Source of the DNA: Halodesulfurarchaeum sp. HSR-GB
Lineage (GTDB): Archaea; Halobacteriota; Halobacteria; Halobacteriales; Halobacteriaceae
Length of the DNA stretch: 64,000 nt
NCBI RefSeq assembly: GCF_031432215.1
Contig: NZ_JAVKGN010000001.1
Coordinates: 1,417,421 to 1,481,420, forward strand
Direction: 5' to 3'
Under the pieces are notes generated by a model that did not search any database, was not told the DNA's origin, and saw only the letters and a list, made by a program, of their open reading frames with translations. Position numbers and translations under genes: made by a program. Numbering within the stretch: position 1 is the first letter of the stretch; each line of letters starts with the position of its first letter. Positions 8,190-15,666 of the stretch are shown here, piece after piece.

Positions 8190-9689
8190 ATGCCAGAGGG
8201 GCGATCGATCACGGCACTCGTCGTCTTGCTCGTCACGCTTTTGATGGTCGTGAGCCTCGTCCCCGTTGCTGGCGCCGCAGACTCGCCCCGAATCCAGGTT
8301 TCGGTCAACGAGGACCCGATCGAAGACGGTGAGTGGATCGTCGTCGACGAGTCGAACTTCTCGATCGGGGTTTCGGCAAACGACACGATCGAATCGATCG
8401 TGGTTCGGGTGAACGACCGAGACGTCGTGGAGGCCACCCCGGAGGGTCGAACGTACCAGACGAACCTGGTGGCCCCACTGACTGCCCGGTGGAATACCGT
8501 TCAGGTGGTCGCCACGACCACGTCGGGCACACTCTCGACACATCAGTTCAAGATCTACAAGGACACGATCGCACCCGAAATTGGGCTCACCAGTCCCGTC
8601 TCCGTCGAGGCTGGGCACCGATTTCCCGACGAGACCCGACTCACGGACGGGGCCATCAACCTGACCGGCACCGTCGAGGACACCTCGAATGTCACTGACT
8701 TCTCCGCGACGCTCAGCGGGGCCGGCCAGTCGGTCGAACTCACGAACCACTCGAATGGCAGGTTCGACCTCAACACCACCCTCGCCCCCGGGAATCACAC
8801 GCTCAGCGTTCGTGCGACCGACGAATACGGAAACGAGGTGCGGCGGTTCACCCGACTCCGAGTGATCGACGAGGACGACCCAAGCGTCTCGATCCGCGAC
8901 TGGCCGACGAATACGAGTGCCGACGCCATTGCGCCCACCGCCGTGGCGACTGACGATATCGCCGTTCGCTCGCTCTCGTACCGTGTCTCCGGCCAGCCAG
9001 AGCGAACAGTCATCGAACCCACGAGTCGGTTGCTCGGGGCCGGCCGGACGAACGTCAATCGATCGATTCCCATCGAGTTCTACCGGGCCGGGACCTACGA
9101 GGTAACCTTCAACGTGACCGACTATGCCGGTCGCTACACCACGCTCACGAAGGAACTCAGGTACGACCCCGTCACGCCCGAGGAACGTGCTGCCCCCGAG
9201 ATCACCGTTCACGAGAACCGGTCCGGGCTCGTGAACGAGACGTTGTACCACCTCGAAGCGAGTGTCGATAACGGGTCGATCGAGCGTGTCGTCCTCGAAG
9301 CCGCCAGCAACCGATCCGGCCGGGTCACGGCGTACGAACGAGTTTACGACGGAAACGCGACCACAACCGTCTCGGTGCGGCAGAACCTGACACTCGCGTC
9401 TGGAGTAACCGATCTCACACTCAATGCGACGGATTCCGTCGGTGAGGAACACACGGTCACGTGGCAGGTAGATCTCGAAACTACCCGCCCCTATCGAACG
9501 ACGGCGTCGGGGAGCCCGACTACCGACGAGGATTCGACGGTGCGAACATCGCCGCAGCCCACCGAAATTTCAGTTACCGAACCGACACCATTGGCTCCGG
9601 TCACGGAGACGAAAGCGCCAATATCGCCCGTGCTGACCGGTGTGGCACTCTTGCTCGTGAGTGGTCTCCTGGTTCGCTGGTTCCGCTAA
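8190..9689 (+). CDS. Membrane-anchored surface protein with Ig-like repeats
   Basis: 499 residues. A Sec-type signal peptide occupies about residues 1-29 (ends 'VPVAGAADS'). A series of beta-sandwich-like modules of about 90-100 residues follows, with recurring 'VRATDEYGNEV', 'FNVTDYAGRYT' and 'LNATDSVGEEHT' strands, typical of bacterial/archaeal Ig-like surface repeats, and many Asn-X-Ser/Thr sites. A Thr/Ser/Pro-rich stalk (about 425-475) and one C-terminal helix with a short basic tail (LLVRWFR) anchor it. A TATA-like 'ttttaac' at about 8154-8160 gives a short leader. It may be an adhesion or cell-wall component; its ligand is unknown. Confidence 0.75.
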   Translation: MPEGRSITALVVLLVTLLMVVSLVPVAGAADSPRIQVSVNEDPIEDGEWIVVDESNFSIGVSANDTIESIVVRVNDRDVVEATPEGRTYQTNLVAPLTARWNTVQVVATTTSGTLSTHQFKIYKDTIAPEIGLTSPVSVEAGHRFPDETRLTDGAINLTGTVEDTSNVTDFSATLSGAGQSVELTNHSNGRFDLNTTLAPGNHTLSVRATDEYGNEVRRFTRLRVIDEDDPSVSIRDWPTNTSADAIAPTAVATDDIAVRSLSYRVSGQPERTVIEPTSRLLGAGRTNVNRSIPIEFYRAGTYEVTFNVTDYAGRYTTLTKELRYDPVTPEERAAPEITVHENRSGLVNETLYHLEASVDNGSIERVVLEAASNRSGRVTAYERVYDGNATTTVSVRQNLTLASGVTDLTLNATDSVGEEHTVTWQVDLETTRPYRTTASGSPTTDEDSTVRTSPQPTEISVTEPTPLAPVTETKAPISPVLTGVALLLVSGLLVRWFR

Positions 9690-9710
9690 GCTGATACGTC
9701 AACCGTCAGC

Positions 9711-9727
9711 GAAAAGTGTTAAGTTCC
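9711..9727 (+). promoter_or_regulatory. Archaeal promoter (BRE/TATA-like) for the structured RNA
   Basis: A purine-rich 'gaaaa' (9711-9715), which could be a BRE, is followed by a TATA-like 'gtgttaag' (9716-9723), about 27 bases before the 5' end of the long terminal helix at 9748. Spacing and composition match haloarchaeal promoters. The box is weak, so confidence is moderate. Confidence 0.45.
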
Positions 9728-9747
9728 TAACTGGCATAGTGTAACAT

Positions 9748-10154
9748 CCCCCAAGAGAGTCGCGGGGGTACGCTGGTCGCCACGTTCCGGATCGAAACGC
9801 GAAACGGAACGCGGTAGGGGCCACAACCAAAGCGTCCGTCACAGGGCGGCAAGGTCACAGGTCCCGAAGGAGAACCACACCGACCCAGCTTCGACCGCCA
9901 TGGCGGTCGAATGAGAAGGCCGAGTACCGGAGTACGCGAAAGCGGACTTCGGGAATCGATGACGGCCGGTGAAAATCCGGTTCGTTAGCTCGGGACCGAA
10001 TCGAATCGAGCCGACCCCGTTCCTTTGAACGGGACCGGCGAGGTTCGAGCGCCCGAGTTGGCAAGACCGGATCGACTCCGGGTTTCCGTCGTCGTGCGCC
10101 GTACGGGTCGGGGACAACGTCTCCCGTCCAGGCCCAAGCCGTGACTTTCTGGGG
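9748..10154 (+). ncRNA. Large structured non-coding RNA candidate (about 405 nt), family unknown
   Basis: No credible protein is encoded in this stretch, but it folds strongly. The two ends pair: 9749-9764 with 10140-10154, about 14-15 pairs with one bulged A at 9754 and G-U pairs at 9757/10147 and 9762/10142, which fit plus-strand transcription better than minus. Internal hairpins include 9771-9777/9826-9834, 9783-9789/9805-9811, a 10-bp stem 9890-9899/9902-9911, 9924-9927/9932-9935, a GAAA-capped stem 9935-9944, 9966-9969/9977-9980 and 10016-10022/10027-10033. The 3' end is followed by 'gggttttcg'. It lacks SRP signatures (present at 17.7 kb) and the RNase P GGAAAGUCC and ACAGAA boxes. The end points and plus orientation are inferred from folding. 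Confidence 0.55.
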
Positions 10155-10182
10155 TTTTCGACCCGTTAGTTATGTAGCGGAG

Positions 10183-10256
10183 AGCCGCGGGAGGGATTCG
10201 AACCCTCGACCAGTTGATTACAAATCAACTGCTCTACCAGGCTGAGCTACCGCGGC
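10183..10256 (-). tRNA. tRNA-Thr (anticodon TGT)
   Basis: On the minus strand the acceptor GCCGCGG pairs with CCGCGGC, with discriminator T. The D arm has 'TAGCTCAGCCTGGTAGAGCA', the anticodon stem GTTGA/TCAAC encloses loop TTTGTAA (anticodon TGT, Thr), and the T arm reads GAGGGTTCGAATCCCTC. CCA is not encoded and no intron is present. It lies 28 bases beyond the 3' end of the structured RNA and in the opposite orientation. Confidence 0.96.
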
Positions 10257-10307
10257 GCAGCCGATCATTGGCAAGGGGGGGCCAAGTGCGTGACGATTCG
10301 CCGGCAG

Positions 10308-11984
10308 TCAGTCCATCCCGTTTGACCTGGTCGTTGCGGGCACGTCGAGAGTCACGACCGACCCCCTGGGGTCCCGTTCACTGAACGAGACTGTTCCGCC
10401 CGCGATCTCTGTTCCCCACTTGATCAACCAGAGCCCGAGCCCGCTCGTGTGTTTCAGCTGTGATTCCGAGCCCTCTTCGAGGGTCTCGATCTCGTACTCG
10501 CCGAGGCCCGGTCCGTCGTCGGCCACCGAGATCTTCACCCGCCCGTTCGCGCGTTCCACGGTCACCCAGACCTGTGGGTCCGGGGCAGGATTGTGTTCCA
10601 CCGCGTTCTCGATCACGTTAGTCAGCACCGTTTCGATCAGCGAGGAGACCTCAATTTGCTCCTCGGGAGGGCGATCGTGAATCGTCGCGTTCGGATACTG
10701 GGATGCCAGGGTCCCAACACTTCGTTCGATGGCCCCCTGAAGATCGACCTGGCGATCGGTGTTCGCGTCCCGCTCGAACATTGCTGTGAGGTCTCGAGCC
10801 TTGTCGCCGATCTTCTCGATAGCCCTCGCACGGGCTTTGATCGATTCGACCGGGTCTGATTCCTTGGGCAGTCGCTCGGCCTGGCCCAGGATCAACTGTG
10901 ATTCGGTCCGAAGGTTGTGTCTGAACACCCGGTTTAGAACCTGGTACCGCTGCTCGCGCCGGACGTAGTCCGTCACGTCGTGGAACGTGAGCACGTGGCC
11001 GATCTTTCGGTCGTGCAAATTGGTGATCGAAGTGACTCCAACCTGGTAGGTTCGCTCGGATCCATCCAGACACTTTTTCATTTCCATCGACTCCCCCTGC
11101 ATTTCGAGCAAATTTGAATAATCGGAGAGGACGTCTGGCACCGGTGTTCCCAGCAACTCACCTCGCTGTTGTTCGAAGAGGGACTCGGCACTCCGATTCA
11201 AATCGACGATGTGGTCATCGTTGTCGACGACGATGGCCATCTCCTCCATCCCTTCGAAGACCAATCGCTTGCCACGTTTGTTCGGGGCCGGATTCGCACT
11301 GAGTAGTTCGTATCTTCTGATGGCAAACAGGTATGCGACCCCGGAGAAGGAGAACGCAATCGGCGTCGGATCGATTCCGATATCGACGACTCCCGTGATG
11401 TGTGACAGGTTTGTTGCCCAGGGTACCACCAGGCCCACGAACAGCGCGAGCCCCTGTTTTCGAAAGGTGAACGCCTGACTCACGATCAGTTCGAGGAGCA
11501 ATGCGATGCCGATCGCTCCAAGCGCGTAGGTGTACGCCGCCACCACCCAGTACCAGTTGCCGGTGTATTCGGCTCGAAGCACCCCGTTCGGGGTGTAACC
11601 CACATGAACGACGTTTAACAGGTCGTGGAAGGATCCTGTGGCGACGAGTAGAATCGTGAGCAACGGAATCGGGGTGATCAGAGCCAGATACTTGGTTTTC
11701 AAGAACCGGTCTCGACCCGAGTATTCGAGCGCGAACAGCAACCAGGCCAGTGGGATGATGACGACACCGACCCACAAAACCATCAGCCAGAACAACTTCG
11801 ACTCCACGGTCGCAGCCCGCAAACGGAAAAAACTCGAGATGGACCACCAGACCTGCCCCACGAGCAAGAACGCGAGGGGCCTGGCACCGGGTTCTGGCCC
11901 CTCCCGCCAGGCCAGAATCGCCGCTGCAGACCCCAGAACAATCGAAAGCGAGAGTGCAGCGAGAAGGATAAGCGGAGTTGTCAC
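10308..11984 (-). CDS. Membrane sensor histidine kinase with 7-TM N-terminus and PAS domain
   Basis: About 558 residues. The N-terminal ~220 residues form seven hydrophobic helices of the haloarchaeal '7TM histidine kinase N-terminal' type. A PAS domain follows (about 230-350, 'MEEMAIVVDNDDHIVDLNRSAE'). The phospho-acceptor H-box is 'VFRHNLRTE', the N-box 'NVIENAVEHN', and the G-boxes 'DDGPGLG' and 'SGLGLWLIKWG'. No receiver domain is attached and no response regulator lies nearby, so its partner is elsewhere. I chose the GTG at 11984 because a TATA-like 'ttcttaag' (about 12012-12019) lies about 30 bases upstream; the GTG at 12008 would put the start almost on the box. The signal sensed is unknown. 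Confidence 0.88.
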   Translation of the reverse strand: MTTPLILLAALSLSIVLGSAAAILAWREGPEPGARPLAFLLVGQVWWSISSFFRLRAATVESKLFWLMVLWVGVVIIPLAWLLFALEYSGRDRFLKTKYLALITPIPLLTILLVATGSFHDLLNVVHVGYTPNGVLRAEYTGNWYWVVAAYTYALGAIGIALLLELIVSQAFTFRKQGLALFVGLVVPWATNLSHITGVVDIGIDPTPIAFSFSGVAYLFAIRRYELLSANPAPNKRGKRLVFEGMEEMAIVVDNDDHIVDLNRSAESLFEQQRGELLGTPVPDVLSDYSNLLEMQGESMEMKKCLDGSERTYQVGVTSITNLHDRKIGHVLTFHDVTDYVRREQRYQVLNRVFRHNLRTESQLILGQAERLPKESDPVESIKARARAIEKIGDKARDLTAMFERDANTDRQVDLQGAIERSVGTLASQYPNATIHDRPPEEQIEVSSLIETVLTNVIENAVEHNPAPDPQVWVTVERANGRVKISVADDGPGLGEYEIETLEEGSESQLKHTSGLGLWLIKWGTEIAGGTVSFSERDPRGSVVTLDVPATTRSNGMD

Positions 11985-12088
11985 GTGTCTGCTGACAACT
12001 ACCTCCACCCTTAAGAATTGTTGTGGCCACTTTTCGGATTGAAAATCCTGCGACGACCGACCTGTCTTGGAAAGGAAGAACCGCTTTC

Positions 12089-13027
12089 TCAGCTCAGAAC
12101 GACCACGAGCAAGAGCAGACCGACGATGACATGTTTCATCTCACCGAGCAGTTCGAGTTGGCGGTAATTCTCGACCCGTCCAAGGAACCCGTTCAATATG
12201 ATTCCGTAGAGGCGACCGACAATGATCGCTCCAACGACGACCAGCGGAAGCCACTCGTGGACGTAGGCGATGCTGATGATGGCGACGAGGAAGATGTTGA
12301 TCGAGTAGAGAATGTGGCGAGTCCGGCGCGTCCCGAAGACGATCGGGAGCGTCGAGACGCCGTTTGCTGCATCGTCCTCGATGTCGCGGAAGTTGGGGAC
12401 TTCGGCATTGATGTAAATGTCAAAGAAGAAGTACGCGAAGAGCACGATGACAGTCGGCGTGATCGAGGCGTTGGCAAAGGAAACTGGGAGGAACACGACG
12501 GCTGTAGCCCAGGCGAAGGCCACGACCGAGGAATTGACGAAGAGGATGTTCTTCAGCCGTTTGACCGACGTACCGACCGAATCGAGCCAGTCGGAGGCGT
12601 ATAAAATCCAGAATATGCCGGGAACGAGGGTTATGGCGAGTGCCAGGGGGCCACCAAACACCGAAATCGCAATCGCTAGGCCGTAGGCAAGCGCCGAACT
12701 GACCGACAACACGCTCTTGTGTCGACGCATGAACGCGGAGCGGTCGGAGGTCGCATTCGGTTCACGTTTGATGTCACTGATTCTGTCACCGACGTACACG
12801 CCGAAGGTGACGAGTCCGATGACGAGGGGGGCCGGCGAGAGCGGCAGTGACATGACGAACATCACCGTCAGCACCCCAGCGACTCCCATCCCCACGATGT
12901 CGAGTTGGGTGTACACGAAGAGATCTTTCACTCGCTCACCGAATTTGAGCAATGATGCGAGGAACTGCCAGTACAATTTCGGGGTAGCCCCCGTTTGTTC
13001 GGGTGTGGTTATTGTTTCACTTGACAT
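12089..13027 (-). CDS. UbiA-family membrane prenyltransferase, substrate unknown
   Basis: About 312 residues with 8-9 hydrophobic helices. Two Asp-rich motifs of the UbiA fold are present: 'VGDRISDIKRE' near residue 85 and 'NFRDIEDDAANG' near residue 205, which bind the Mg-prenyl diphosphate. The first Asp motif lacks the usual leading Asn (NDxxD). It differs clearly from the lipid-biosynthesis prenyltransferase at 16.5 kb. Candidates are carotenoid elongation (lycopene elongase type) or a quinone/lipid modification; the sequence alone does not decide. The ATG at 13027 is preferred to an in-frame GTG at 13057. The next gene upstream on this strand is far away, so it appears monocistronic. Confidence 0.82.
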   Translation of the reverse strand: MSSETITTPEQTGATPKLYWQFLASLLKFGERVKDLFVYTQLDIVGMGVAGVLTVMFVMSLPLSPAPLVIGLVTFGVYVGDRISDIKREPNATSDRSAFMRRHKSVLSVSSALAYGLAIAISVFGGPLALAITLVPGIFWILYASDWLDSVGTSVKRLKNILFVNSSVVAFAWATAVVFLPVSFANASITPTVIVLFAYFFFDIYINAEVPNFRDIEDDAANGVSTLPIVFGTRRTRHILYSINIFLVAIISIAYVHEWLPLVVVGAIIVGRLYGIILNGFLGRVENYRQLELLGEMKHVIVGLLLLVVVLS

Positions 13028-13232
13028 AGGTTTTACGAGCAACCGATCGGATGGCACCGATCATCTGGTCGCTCTATTTTTGTTAGAAGTTCTCACATTA
13101 TCAAACCTGGGTGCCGTTTTCACACCGTTTTCCCGTCGAAATCGCAAAATCCGGGCTCCGCCGGCGAATAAGCGTGTTAGAATTGCGAAACAGGGTCGTG
13201 ATAGATCCATGATACTACTGTGTGGGAAACGA

Positions 13233-13241
13233 CTTATATTT
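13233..13241 (+). promoter_or_regulatory. TATA box for the small ORF at 13265
   Basis: The 'cttatattt' at 13233-13241 is one of the clearest TATA boxes in the window. It is preceded by 'gggaaacga' (BRE-like) and placed about 27 bases before the ATG at 13265. This is the geometry of a leaderless haloarchaeal transcript. Confidence 0.6.
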
Positions 13242-13264
13242 GGTAACTGATAAATAACGTTCGT

Positions 13265-13435
13265 ATGTTGCCGCTCGAACAGAACCGCCGTATGGCGACA
13301 ACGGCACTGCAACACGTCAGGCTGATCGAGATACCTGATTCGAGCCGTCCGGTCTCGAATGTGAGCATCCTAGTCACCGAGCAAGAAGCTAACGAGGAGT
13401 TCAGCGATGACCGTGAGTTGAGGGAAGACGAGTAA
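13265..13435 (+). CDS. Small protein, 56 residues, leaderless, unknown
   Basis: An open frame from ATG 13265 to TAA 13433-13435, starting MLPLEQNRRMATTAL and ending in an acidic tail (DDRELREDE). The middle has a short beta-like stretch ('HVRLIEIP', 'VSNVSILVTEQ'). Support comes from the strong TATA box at leaderless distance and the haloarchaeal-style acidic C-terminus. No family is recognised. It is read in the same direction as the GIY-YIG gene that starts 58 bases later and may share its transcript. Confidence 0.5.
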   Translation: MLPLEQNRRMATTALQHVRLIEIPDSSRPVSNVSILVTEQEANEEFSDDRELREDE

Positions 13436-13493
13436 TAGGTTTTCGCTAACCGACAGCGGTTTTTGTCCGCTCGGGTTGGATTCGCTGTAGGAG

Positions 13494-13784
13494 ATGCATT
13501 ATGTCTACCTTTTGCACTGCGGTGACGGATCTCTCTACACAGGGTACACCACCGACGTTCGTCGCCGGGTAGCCGAACATCGAGCGGGCGAGGGTGCGAA
13601 GTACACCCGCGGTCGGGGCCCGTTGACCCTTCGCCGAGTGGAGGCATACCGCTCCCGTTCCGCCGCCCAATCTCGGGAGTACGAGATCAAACAGCTCTCG
13701 CGGTCGGCGAAAACGCGACTCGTCCCCGATCAGACCGATCGAATCGCACTCGGTGGGCTGTTCGTCGGCGACGCGGTTCAGTGA
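13494..13784 (+). CDS. GIY-YIG nuclease-superfamily protein (YhbQ/UPF0213-like)
   Basis: 96 residues, essentially one GIY-YIG domain. 'YVYLLHCGDGSLYTGYT' (residues 3-19) gives the YVY and YTG signature, followed by Arg in 'DVRRRVAEH' and a Glu in 'SREYEIKQLSR'. Single-domain proteins of this YhbQ/UPF0213 class occur widely in bacteria and haloarchaea and are thought to cut or bind branched or damaged DNA; the substrate is not established. The last 7 bases overlap the end of the convergent membrane hydrolase gene. Confidence 0.88.
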   Translation: MHYVYLLHCGDGSLYTGYTTDVRRRVAEHRAGEGAKYTRGRGPLTLRRVEAYRSRSAAQSREYEIKQLSRSAKTRLVPDQTDRIALGGLFVGDAVQ

Positions 13785-14353
13785 CGGTGACGACCGAGTT
13801 CGAGGCATGGACAACCGGGGGCACCGTCAACAAGCCAGAGTAGACCGACCAACAGGACAAAGATCAATTCGATCCCGACCCATCCGAGGGCGGAAAATTC
13901 GCCGGCCACGAGCAGTCGGAGTTGACCGCCGAGTTCGGAGAGTTGGCCCACGAAGGAGTAGTCATTCGAGAGGGTCGGGTGCGGAGCAAAGGGCCAGTTC
14001 CAGAAGAAGAGCGCTTCGGGATCACCAGCCACCAGGTCGGGGACGGCATCGGCGAGAATGTGGCCGACGTATCCAAAGAGGAACACGCCGGCTTGGCGCC
14101 GCCGGCCCGGATTTCTGATCAGCAGAACACTGCCGGCCCCGAGAACCCCGGCCGTGAGAAGCGAGTGAGCCAGCGAGCGCCCGCTCGGGAGGATTGAGAG
14201 GGTCCAGGCCAGTGGTTTATCGACGAGATCGGGGGCCAGAGCACCGAGTATTAGGATCCCCAGTGTTCCGCCGGCAATCGCGGCCCGACCCCGCAAACGT
14301 GTCCACCCTCGATAGGTCACGTAGGCGAACGCGAGGTGTCCCCAGGGCCACAT
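13778..14353 (-). CDS. Membrane-bound metal-dependent hydrolase family protein (DUF457/YdjM-like)
   Basis: 191 residues with about four or five hydrophobic helices. Conserved His/Asp pairs on the helices are visible: 'WGHLAFAY' at the N-terminus, 'APDLVDKP' (~41-48), 'GRSLAHSLL' (~58-66) and 'GHILADAVPD' (~97-106). This pattern defines the YdjM/DUF457 family of predicted membrane metal-dependent hydrolases. The physiological substrate is not known. The gene is divergent from the SDR dehydrogenase and convergent with the GIY-YIG gene. Confidence 0.82.
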   Translation of the reverse strand: MWPWGHLAFAYVTYRGWTRLRGRAAIAGGTLGILILGALAPDLVDKPLAWTLSILPSGRSLAHSLLTAGVLGAGSVLLIRNPGRRRQAGVFLFGYVGHILADAVPDLVAGDPEALFFWNWPFAPHPTLSNDYSFVGQLSELGGQLRLLVAGEFSALGWVGIELIFVLLVGLLWLVDGAPGCPCLELGRHRH

Positions 14354-14493
14354 TGGCCGTTGATACGGGAGCGTAACCGTTTGTCAGCTTCGATTGACCC
14401 GGTCACGCAGCCCACGGTTGGGCGATTGGCAGAACCGGTTCGGAATACGCCGCTGCCCGAAAGGTAATACGTATTGAAATGCTTACTATTGGT

Positions 14494-15258
14494 ATGGTAG
14501 AACTCAGCAATGGTGTTGCGGTCGTAACCGGCGCGGGATCGGGAATCGGACGGCAGACCGCCGAAGAGTTCGGGGAGCGAGGGGCGGCCGTCGTCGTCGC
14601 AGATGTGGACGTCGAAGGCGGCGAAGAGACCGTCTCGCGGATCGAATCGGCTGGCGGCGAGGCCCGGTTCGTCGAGGCAGACGTCACGGATCCCGAACAG
14701 ACCGAAGCGATGGTAGCAGTCGCTCTCGAGGAGTTCGGTCGACTCGACTTTGCGTTCAACAACGCCGGGATCGGCGGGCCACAGACCCCAATCCAGGAGA
14801 CCGACCCCGAGGACTGGCAGACGGTCGTCGATATCAACCTGGTGGGCGTGTTCAACTCGATGCACGCCGAGCTCGATGCGATGCAGGACCAGGAGGAGGG
14901 CGGCGTGATCGTCAACAACTCCTCCGTGCTGGGGCAGGTCGGATTCGAGGGTGCTTCCGGATACGTCGCGGCAAAACACGGCGTCCTCGGGTTGACGAAA
15001 ACGGCGGCGCTGGAGAACGGGGAGACTGGTGTGCGGATCAACGCGATCAGCCCCGGATTCATCGATACGCCGCTACTGGAGGAAGGGGGCATCACGAGCG
15101 ATCCCGCAGTCCGGGACGCAATCGAGGGTCGCCACGCGATGAACCGTCTCGGGGACCCTGCGGAGATCTCGTCGGCAGTCGTCTGGCTCTGTAGTGACGA
15201 GGCGTCGTTTGTAACCGGCGAGACGCTCGCGGTGGATGGTGGCTACCTGAGCCAGTGA
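14494..15258 (+). CDS. SDR-family NAD(P)-dependent oxidoreductase
   Basis: 254 residues. The Rossmann motif is 'TGAGSGIGRQ' (~11-20), 'NNAG' is near 88, the catalytic Ser is in 'NNSSVLGQ' and the Tyr/Lys pair in 'GYVAAKHG'. The C-terminal 'FVTGETLAVDGG' is typical of classical SDRs. An Asp at the end of beta-2 (VADVD) points to NAD(H) preference. I chose ATG 14494 because 'aatacgta' at 14466-14473 is a TATA-like box about 27 bases upstream; an ATG at 14479 would add five residues. The substrate cannot be told. Confidence 0.9.
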   Translation: MVELSNGVAVVTGAGSGIGRQTAEEFGERGAAVVVADVDVEGGEETVSRIESAGGEARFVEADVTDPEQTEAMVAVALEEFGRLDFAFNNAGIGGPQTPIQETDPEDWQTVVDINLVGVFNSMHAELDAMQDQEEGGVIVNNSSVLGQVGFEGASGYVAAKHGVLGLTKTAALENGETGVRINAISPGFIDTPLLEEGGITSDPAVRDAIEGRHAMNRLGDPAEISSAVVWLCSDEASFVTGETLAVDGGYLSQ

Positions 15259-15275
15259 CTTCGGGGTGGTACCGT

Positions 15276-15308
15276 TCGTCGGAAAATGGGCGTTGCAGGA
15301 TTTGAACC
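15276..15308. repeat. 33-bp direct repeat copy A: duplicated tRNA-Arg 3' end
   Basis: Bases 15276-15308 are identical to 15384-15416. The repeat covers the last 21 bases of the tRNA-Arg gene, its discriminator and 11 bases beyond. Copy A is not part of an intact tRNA. Between the copies, 15346-15357 carries a short inverted version ('gggttcaaatcc'), so copy A can pair with it to form a hairpin. The layout resembles an attachment site left after loss of an integrated element. Confidence 0.75.
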
Positions 15309-15383
15309 GGAGGAAGGATCGCTCCCGCTGGTCGCTCTGCTTCCAGGGTTCAAATCCAGCCAATTTCCACGACTCGCTGACGC

Positions 15384-15416
15384 TCGTCGGAAAATGGGCG
15401 TTGCAGGATTTGAACC
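15384..15416. repeat. 33-bp direct repeat copy B, within the 3' end of tRNA-Arg
   Basis: An exact partner of 15276-15308, 108 bases to the right. It overlaps the 3' end of the intact tRNA-Arg gene (15395-15469, minus strand), the classic target of tyrosine-recombinase integrases. Confidence 0.75.
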
Positions 15417-15469
15417 CGCGACCCCTTGGTCCGAAGCCAAGTGCTCTGTCCAAGCTGAGCTAAACGCCC
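15395..15469 (-). tRNA. tRNA-Arg (anticodon TCG)
   Basis: On the minus strand the acceptor GGGCGTT pairs with AACGCCC, discriminator A. The D-arm begins TAGCTCAGC, the anticodon stem CTTGG/CCAAG holds loop CTTCGGA (anticodon TCG, Arg), and the T arm reads CGCGGGTTCAAATCCTGC. CCA is not encoded. A TATA-like 'gtttaac' (minus strand, about 15497-15503) is placed about 30 bases upstream. The 3' end is duplicated 108 bases away. Confidence 0.95.
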
Positions 15470-15666
15470 GCAAATCCTGGTATGCCGAGGGGCCTGTTAA
15501 ACTTCCCGATGCGACGGCGCGCACACGACTGTAAGAACCCCGCGGGCCCGTCGATACCAATTTGTGAAAACACGAAAACATCTCTATGGATGTACCGAAC
15601 TATCCCCGCGCGTCCGCTCTTAGACCCGCACGGTTGTGAAACCGCGAGGCGGAGGTGGAATTCGGG

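Noticed and set aside
9748-10154. RNase P RNA or cobalamin riboswitch
   Set aside because: The near-invariant RNase P boxes (GGAAAGUCC and ACAGAA) are missing, and no B12-related gene lies downstream on the plus strand. Only short, weak resemblances exist.
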